5,734 nt of DNA from Candidatus Auribacterota bacterium (GTDB lineage Bacteria > Auribacterota > Tritonobacteria > UBA1439): NCBI GenBank assembly GCA_026391995.1, contig JAPLCY010000144.1:1-5734 (forward strand). Direction: 5' to 3'. Numbering within the stretch: position 1 is the first letter of the stretch; the number at the start of each line of letters is the position of its first letter. This document shows, piece by piece, positions 1 to 5,734 of this stretch. Both the position numbers and the translations under genes were made by a program. Under the pieces are notes generated by a model. It ran no database searches. It was not told the DNA's origin and was given only the letters and a program-made list of their open reading frames with translations.

Positions 1-101
1 ATAGAGAGTCGAAGGCGCGAGGCGACCGCCGCCGGCATGGCGAGGGAGATGATCACGGCCGCCGCCGTCACCAACGCAAGTGCCGCCACTCGGCCACGCA
101 T
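1..101 (-). CDS. mreC: Probable rod shape-determining protein MreC, N-terminal 33 codons only
   Basis: The ATG at 101-99 opens a frame that runs off the window edge. It begins 9 bases after the mreB stop, a spacing that suggests co-transcription and translational coupling. The visible peptide starts with a short basic head (MRGR), then has a hydrophobic stretch of about 20 residues (roughly residues 5-27, rich in A, V, L and I), then a basic SRLRL segment. This is the layout expected of the single membrane anchor of MreC, a bitopic protein whose periplasmic part links MreB filaments to the peptidoglycan elongation machinery (MreD, RodA, PBP2). The assignment rests mainly on position: mreC almost always follows mreB. 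The PAAVA-S stretch could also be read as a Sec signal peptide cleavage site, so another exported protein is not formally excluded. A weak purine-rich GAAGG at the end of mreB may serve as ribosome binding site. Confidence 0.75.
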   Translation of the reverse strand, partial: MRGRVAALALVTAAAVIISLAMPAAVASRLRLS

Positions 102-110
102 CGTGAGGGG

Positions 111-1210
<1,100 letters not shown>

Positions 1211-1240
1211 CCATATTTTGGTTTTCCATATTTTGGGTTT
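1211..1240 (-). repeat. Two-copy 15-bp AT-rich tandem repeat abutting the mreB -35 box
   Basis: On the plus strand, 1211-1225 reads CCATATTTTGGTTTT and 1226-1240 reads CCATATTTTGGGTTT: two adjacent 15-base units differing at one position, sharing the 11-base core CCATATTTTGG. The repeat touches the -35 hexamer of the mreB promoter on one side, and its last base is part of the stop codon of the upstream gene. In GC-rich surroundings this A/T-rich block sits where an RNA polymerase alpha-subunit UP element or an activator site would lie. The CC-W7-GG core is reminiscent of a protein-binding site. The repeat itself is certain; a regulatory role is inference. Confidence 0.6.
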
Positions 1241-2991
1241 CAGCGCTCCTTGATCCGCACGATCAGGATCTGGTCCGTCAGGTCCCCCTTACTGCTGCCC
1301 GCCGCGATCGCCCCGCGCACGGGCTTGAGGGCGGCTACCACGCGGGGGAGCTCGGTCTCATACCGCCGGAACCTGCCGAGCCGGTCCGTATCCTCGGTCG
1401 GGATGGTGATCTTCTTCAGGGAGAGGAGCCACTTCCCGACCCCCTCCCCCAGCGCCAGCGCCCGCCCGGTATCGAGGTAACTCAGATGGGTGAGCGCTCG
1501 CGGCAGCGGGGCGTCGAGGGCGGCGAATGTGGGATCGGCGCTCAACGGTTTTTTGTTCCCCTTTCCGGCATCGATGATTGCCTGGACCGAGGCCGCGTCG
1601 CTGCCGATGACAAGGTGGTTGTCAATGAGGGCATAGGAGGGCGCCAGCCCGGGGATGGGGAACGTGAGGGTATGGATTGCCGTCCCCCGATACGCATCCT
1701 CCTTCAGCTGCGGCCTCAAAAAAGCCCACGCCTCACTCTGCCCGGAGGCCGCCGAGCGCCGGGCATAGCGCTCCATGACGGACAAGGCCGTCCGCCCCGC
1801 CGCCGCGGGATCCCTTGTCGCGAGAATAAGCTGGGCCTTGACGATCGGGAAAAGACCCCCGAGCTGGACATCGGAGAGAAGGATCGCGCCCTCGTCGCCG
1901 AGCCACGGAAGGACGTCGCGCCGCACGTTCACGCCGCACGCCTTCTCAAAACGCTGGATCAGGCGCATCGCCGGCTGCACCTCCGGTTGCGCGGCATAGG
2001 CATCCCATACCGCGCCCAGATCGCCAAGACGGCGTGCGCTGAGAAACACCGTGCCTTCGGGCACCATGCCGAGAGCGCGTATCCGCCCCGGCTTCCCGTT
2101 GAACAGATTCACCATGGTCGCGGCGGCCGGATCTGTTCGCGTGCGCACCGACAGCGCGAACCCGTCCCCGCGGTAGAGATATCCGCTCCATGAACTGACG
2201 GGGATCCGGGGAGGTTGAAATCGGGCAAGGACGGCGGAGGCGGGCGAAGCCGTGTCCTTCATCGCGGCGGCGACAGCGGTGAGTTTCGCCAGGGCCTGCC
2301 GCACCGCCAATCCTTCGAGGTACACCGCACCCGCGAGGCCGCCGGCCCCGCGAAGCTGCATCCCCATCCCGGCGACGAAGGAGCGGTCGCCGCTCAGGCT
2401 GACGCCGCCTTTCTTCTCCGCCAGGTCGAGGGACGCCCGCACCAGTTCCATCGCGCCCGACCTGGCGATCGCCATGACCGCGTCCCCGGGACCGAAGGCG
2501 CATGCCGCTTCCCAACCGCTCAGCGCAGGGATGCGACAGGTATAGAGATCCCTCCCCGCGAAGCTGCCCGCAGGGGATGCGAGGTATGTCCTAGTCGCGA
2601 GACTCTTGAGCCGCTCCGCCGCTGCGGTCGATCGTACCACGGCGATGCCCGAATTCCCGAAACGGCTCTTCTCGTCATACGCCGCGGCGGCCGCCTCCGA
2701 ACCGAGGAGCTCCCCGAGCGTCACGAGCGACGACGGGACACCCGCCGCCACCGCTTTCCGGACGGGCTCGCGAATCAGACCGTTCAGGCTCTCGACCCCG
2801 GCAAGCCCCTTCCATACGCCAGAGGCGGTGATGTCGGCAACGATCGTCCGGCCATTGTTCAATCCGATGTAGCCGATCGCGCCCGCGGGGAGCATCCCCG
2901 CGCACGGGAGCGGCGCCGGGCGCCGGGCCACCAGGAAATATCCCGCGACCAGCAGCGCGGCAATGACCACCAGGGGAATCAGCTTTTTCAT
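1240..2991 (-). CDS. DUF3352-family membrane-anchored protein of unknown function
   Basis: Complete 583-residue protein. Residues 2-3 are lysines, followed by one hydrophobic segment (about 5-22) and then an RR pair, which indicates an N-terminal signal anchor with the rest outside the cytoplasm. The body resembles DUF3352 (recalled from memory, not searched). It begins with a LPAGAIGYIGL strand (34-44). A FEKACGVNVRRDVLPWLGDE block lies near 345-365 and leads into a strand and a RDPAAA turn. A second repeat-like part, SYALIDNHLVIGSDAASVQAII, lies near 449-470. No catalytic motif is evident and no biochemical role is known to me for the family. Cys30 follows PLP, but that is not a proper lipobox, so a lipoprotein is unlikely. 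The start is fixed by a strong AAGGAG at 3002-2997, 5 bases before the ATG. It has its own promoter at 3027-3055 and ends 91 bases before mreB. Confidence 0.8.
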   Translation of the reverse strand: MKKLIPLVVIAALLVAGYFLVARRPAPLPCAGMLPAGAIGYIGLNNGRTIVADITASGVWKGLAGVESLNGLIREPVRKAVAAGVPSSLVTLGELLGSEAAAAAYDEKSRFGNSGIAVVRSTAAAERLKSLATRTYLASPAGSFAGRDLYTCRIPALSGWEAACAFGPGDAVMAIARSGAMELVRASLDLAEKKGGVSLSGDRSFVAGMGMQLRGAGGLAGAVYLEGLAVRQALAKLTAVAAAMKDTASPASAVLARFQPPRIPVSSWSGYLYRGDGFALSVRTRTDPAAATMVNLFNGKPGRIRALGMVPEGTVFLSARRLGDLGAVWDAYAAQPEVQPAMRLIQRFEKACGVNVRRDVLPWLGDEGAILLSDVQLGGLFPIVKAQLILATRDPAAAGRTALSVMERYARRSAASGQSEAWAFLRPQLKEDAYRGTAIHTLTFPIPGLAPSYALIDNHLVIGSDAASVQAIIDAGKGNKKPLSADPTFAALDAPLPRALTHLSYLDTGRALALGEGVGKWLLSLKKITIPTEDTDRLGRFRRYETELPRVVAALKPVRGAIAAGSSKGDLTDQILIVRIKER

Positions 2992-3026
2992 GCAATCTCC
3001 TTGTTCTTTTGTCTATCGCAGGCTAC

Positions 3027-3055
3027 ATAGTAATGGAGCCCAGGGGTTAAATCAA
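3027..3055 (-). promoter_or_regulatory. Likely sigma-70-type promoter of the DUF3352 gene
   Basis: On the minus strand, TTGATT (3055-3050) and TACTAT (3032-3027) are spaced by 17 bases; each matches its consensus hexamer at 4 of 6 positions. The predicted start near 3020 gives a leader of about 30 bases that includes the AAGGAG ribosome binding site at 3002-2997. Local AT content is higher than in the flanking genes, as expected for a promoter. The layout (17-bp spacer, short leader, purine-rich site close to the ATG) parallels that of mreB. Confidence 0.6.
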
Positions 3056-3079
3056 TCCGCAATTTTTGGTAATGTCTCG

Positions 3080-3094
3080 GTCACGGAGTGTCAC
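3080..3094. repeat. Pair of GTGAC direct repeats, possible operator half-sites
   Basis: On the plus strand GTCAC occurs at 3080-3084 and again at 3090-3094 (GTGAC on the minus strand). The copies start 10 bases apart, about one turn of the helix, so they would face the same side of the DNA. They lie about 60-75 bases upstream of the predicted start of the DUF3352 gene, where an activator could bind. Five-base repeats can arise by chance, so the functional claim is weak. Confidence 0.25.
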
Positions 3095-3137
3095 CTGCAA
3101 GGTATTTAAACATCCCCCCTCTCAGAGAAAGAGTACG

Positions 3138-3158
3138 GCGACGGCCCCGCCCTGTCGC
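3138..3158 (-). terminator. Weak hairpin just after the nuclease gene, possible terminator
   Basis: Sixteen bases past the nuclease stop codon, on the minus strand, GCGAC and GTCGC can pair. Two further G-C pairs can form inside after a one-base A bulge, leaving a loop of about six bases. A pyrimidine-rich stretch (CTCTTTCTC) begins four bases later, but there is no clean U tract. It could be a weak intrinsic terminator or simply GC-rich sequence folding on itself. Confidence 0.25.
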
Positions 3159-3173
3159 GCATCCCCTGCCCCC

Positions 3174-5734
3174 TCACCTGCACATATTCCGGAATTCGCA
3201 ACGGGCGCACCGCCGCGGATCATCGTCATCGGCCTCGAACGGCACCGCGGGATCCGTGATCTCGTCGCACAATGTGCCCAGGGCGGAGATGCAGGCAGCC
3301 ATATGCGCATGGCCGCTGTCGCCGTCCTTCCTCCGCGGGTACTCCGCGAGCTCGCAGTCCCGTATGCTGTAGAGCGCGGCCCGAGCCTCCGCTGCCGGCC
3401 ACCGCTCCGTCGCGCAGCGGAGATAGAGGGGGAGCTGGAACGAGCGCACCAGGCCCTTGAGGGTGGAACGGGAACAGTCCCCGGGAGAGGGGGCCGCGCT
3501 CCGCGGCCTGAGATCGGTGCCCCCGGTCTTGTAATCGATCACCAGCAGGCTCCCGTCATCGAGCATATCCACGCGGTCGACGCGGCAACGGAACGGGTAG
3601 CTGGGAAGAAACGATCACGAAACTCGCGATCAATGGAGGGCCGCATCCCGCGGCAGGGAGCGAATACGTCATGGAGGACGCGGTGGATGAAGATCCCCAC
3701 CTCGGCCCCGTCAATCTCGTCTCCGAGTTCCTCGCGTTCACGGAGCCTCAGGACGTAGCGGTAGTAGAACCTGAGCGGGCACTCGAGGTAGGTGTTGACG
3801 CTTGACGGGGAAAAGGTGAACCCGGAAAGCAGCGCGACCGTCTCGGACCGTTTCGGGACCGGCTCCCCCCTCCCCGGCAGCTCCGTCCTGTATATCCCCT
3901 TGCGCACGGGCACCACGCCGGTGCGCCCCTCCCGCCGCTCCGCCTCCCAGAGGAGCTCCTCGATGAAGCGGCTGCGCTCGGTTTCCGTGCTGTCATTGTA
4001 GACGAGCGAGACTTCGGACGCGTGGGCGATCAGGCGCATGAAATGGTAGCGCTGGATCTCCTCCTCGGTCTCCATGCGATTCAGACCGAGGCTCACCAGC
4101 ACCTGCCGCGGGATGAGCGGCTCGCACGCCCGCACCCGCGGCAACACCGATTCGTTGACGTCCATGACGATCACATGGTCAAAGTTGAGGGCCCTGGTCT
4201 CCAGGAGCCCCAGTACCTGGAGACCCTTCAGCGGCGACCCGCTGAAGGAAACCTTCTCCCCCCTCAGCGCGTCCATAAATATCCTGAAAAGTTCCCCCAG
4301 CTCAAGCCGGTCGCCGCTGAACGAGGCGCGGCGCAACTCGGCGGCCACCGCGAAGACGCGATCGAGCACCCTCAAATTGAGCGCGTGCTGCCGCGCGCCC
4401 CCCTTCGCGAGCAGGAGATCGAGCAATTGCTCCACTGCTCCGGCGAACTCAGCAGCAGTCGAAACCCGCTCCCACCGCCCCAGCAGCTCCCGGTGCAGCG
4501 CGGCGAGAAGACCGGGGAGCTCCTCCGTCACAAGGGCTATCCCCATCCCCTGGAGCGTGAGGGCGGCGGCCCGGTAGAGTTCATCGAGGCATTCGATCTC
4601 CGCCGGTTTCACGAACAAGCTGCCGCCCAGCGGCGTCGCCACCTCCCCGCGCAGCACCTCCTCCACCTTGTGCACGATCACCCTGGTGACCGCCGGCTCG
4701 AGGACGAGGCTCAGATTCTTCACGAGGGGATGGGTGAATACCCTGAGATAGTCCCGCACATAGTATGCGCCGTCGCGCATTCCGTCGTGAGCCGCGGCGA
4801 TATGCTCGAACAGGCTGTAGATCACGCTCCTGGTGACCGGGTAGCCCATCGACAGGTTGCACTCCGGCACGATCGCGGCGATTTCGGTCACGAGGGGGAT
4901 GACGCCGGTCGCGTCGGGGAGGACCACAACGGCGCGCCCCGGGTCGCGAAGGCGCGACACGATCTCCCGCACCATGCCGACCTGTATGGATGTGTCGGCG
5001 CCGGAGCAGAGGGTGAGGCGGGCGACCCGCCGCCCTGCGGGGCGGGGAGGCGGCGCGAGGGGGGCGGCGAAGGCGCGGGAGAGCCGCTGGAACACCGGCC
5101 AGTGCCCCTCGTCCCGCTGGAAGATGAGCGTGGCGCGATCCCGGTCATGGAGGACGCGTATGATTTTCTCCTCCGCGGCATGCAGGTAGAAGAGGTTGCA
5201 GAAGATGAGCCGCTCGAACTCGGGGAGGTCAAGTCCATCGGCCTTCGCGCGCGCGAGGCTGTAGAGGAGGCCGCGCGAGCACTCCCCCCGCTCGCGGAGG
5301 GCGCGGTGATACTCCCGTCTCAGGACGCTGAGATGCGCGATGAGCGCGTTCACGCTCGCGGGGACCTCGTAGCCGATCTCCGCGTTGAGCCGGACGCCCC
5401 TCAGCGCGTCATCCGTCACCTCCTCGAGATCGAGCTGATCGATGAGTGAAGCGATCTCCCGCGCCCACGGCAGGAACCGGGAGAACGATTCGCGCCCCGC
5501 GAGGAGGGCGGGGGCGTGCGACCGGGCGATCCCGTAGATCAGGTGGCATGCGTCGAGCCCCGACACGGGCCGGCAGGACGTGTCACCGTCCATGAGATGG
5601 CGCACGAAATCGTCCATGGAAAAACAGCGCGGGGGGACGAAGGGGCGTTTCAACAGGCGCCCCAGTTCGCGGTTCAGGAAAAGCGCGGGGCGCCGCCCGC
5701 CGAAGATCACGGCGACGCCGCCCAGATCGTTCTC
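3174..5734 (-). CDS. AddB-like inactivated helicase / PD-(D/E)XK nuclease, frameshifted and 5'-truncated by the window
   Basis: The gene encodes about 853 residues from the window edge to the stop, if one base is restored near 3603. The family joins an inactivated superfamily I helicase to a RecB-type nuclease and is associated with double-strand break repair and recombination. The N-terminal part has VIFGGRRPALFLNREL, the degenerate equivalent of the first helicase motif, without a Walker A. NLSMGYPVTRSVIYSLFE lies near 4860-4810 and ALNFDHVIVMDVNESVLP near 4195-4140. Nuclease elements follow: GIFIH (His codon 3685-3683), RVDRVD (3584-3567), VIDYKTG (about 3543-3522) and QLPLY. Four cysteines fit the AddB-type 4Fe-4S cluster: one in YLECPLRFYYRY (codon 3781-3779) and CxxCx5C at the C-terminus (3209-3207, 3200-3198, 3182-3180). 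The frame stays open upstream of the GTG at 5710-5708, and the peptide there still looks like the family, so the true start lies outside. No AddA-type helicase partner is visible. Confidence 0.85.
3597..3617 (-). other. Apparent -1 frameshift inside the nuclease gene
   Basis: Upstream the frame reads ...DREFRDRFFP and then turns into unrelated residues, ending at 3539. The frame carrying YPFRCRVDRVD and the VIDYKTG nuclease motif is blocked by a TGA at 3617-3615, so the switch must occur just after that. Adding one C to the CCC at 3605-3603 gives a seamless FFPSYPFRCRVDRVD. The motif FFP is read from TTC TTC CCA, which is not a canonical X XXY YYZ slippery heptamer, so a base lost from a C run (mutation or assembly error) is more likely than programmed frameshifting. 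Confidence 0.85.

Noticed and set aside
1211..1240. CRISPR-like or mobile-element repeat
   Set aside because: There are only two directly adjacent 15-base units with no spacers, no inverted termini and no associated genes.
1486..2193. 235-codon plus-strand open frame opposite the DUF3352 gene
   Set aside because: Low-complexity, Arg/Gly/Pro-rich translation with no family resemblance; it is explained as the complement of a GC-rich coding sequence.
2902..2904. Lipoprotein lipobox at Cys30 of the DUF3352 protein
   Set aside because: The residues before it (APLPC) lack a canonical lipobox, and the cysteine lies after an RR pair following the hydrophobic segment, so a signal anchor fits better.
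3174..3572. Separate small nuclease gene starting at the GTG at 3572-3570
   Set aside because: This GTG falls inside the conserved RVDRVD active-site segment and would cut it off. The fragment is better explained as the frameshifted C-terminus of the upstream open frame.
3596..3617. Programmed -1 ribosomal frameshift site
   Set aside because: No X XXY YYZ heptamer in the right frame was found and no obvious downstream stimulatory structure was seen; loss of one C from a C run is simpler.
3066..3758. 230-codon plus-strand open frame across the intergenic gap and the nuclease C-terminus
   Set aside because: It starts inside the promoter region of the DUF3352 gene and runs antisense to the conserved nuclease motifs; its translation has no recognisable motif.
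4022..5449. 475-codon open frame on the plus strand, opposite the nuclease gene
   Set aside because: It is antisense to a gene with clear family motifs. Its translation is rich in R, H, E, P and G with no recognisable domain, as expected of a shadow frame in GC-rich DNA, and no ribosome binding site was noticed.
5708..5710. GTG at 5710-5708 as the true start of the nuclease gene
   Set aside because: The frame is open to the window edge. The GTG sits within the strand leading into the conserved GGRRPALFL motif, and upstream residues (DLGGVA) fit the family, so the gene most likely begins outside the window.

Overview
The window is GC-rich bacterial chromosome. It carries four protein-coding genes, all on the minus strand, with short intergenic gaps and -10/-35 promoters. 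I see no mobile element, RNA gene, CRISPR array or obvious recently acquired DNA. The housekeeping genes and compact layout suggest a free-living or environmental Gram-negative-type bacterium. The nuclease resembles a family I know best from Bacteroidota and some uncultivated (PVC/Omnitrophota-like) lineages, but the phylum cannot be settled from this sequence alone.

In the direction of transcription (high to low coordinate) the layout is as follows. (1) 5734-3174 is a 5'-truncated gene for an AddB-like protein: an inactivated superfamily I helicase fused to a PD-(D/E)XK (RecB-family) nuclease, with a four-cysteine Fe-S signature. Its reading frame is broken by an apparent one-base deletion near 3603, just before the nuclease active site. 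(2) 3173-2992 is a 182-bp gap holding a weak hairpin, a pair of GTGAC direct repeats one helical turn apart, and a good -35/-10 promoter. (3) 2991-1240 encodes a membrane-anchored DUF3352-family protein of unknown function. (4) 1239-1149 is a 91-bp gap with a promoter for mreB; a 15-bp AT-rich tandem duplication abuts its -35 hexamer. (5) 1148-111 is a complete mreB, the actin-like organiser of rod shape. (6) 101-1 is the first 33 codons of the next gene, almost certainly mreC, cut by the window edge.

mreB and the presumed mreC form the start of a typical mreBC(D) cell-shape operon. The DUF3352 gene and the nuclease gene appear to be separate transcription units upstream of it, and nothing shows that the three work together. 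The points worth a second look are the frameshift in the nuclease gene and the tandem repeat at the mreB promoter. I did not find convincing evidence of a new system.
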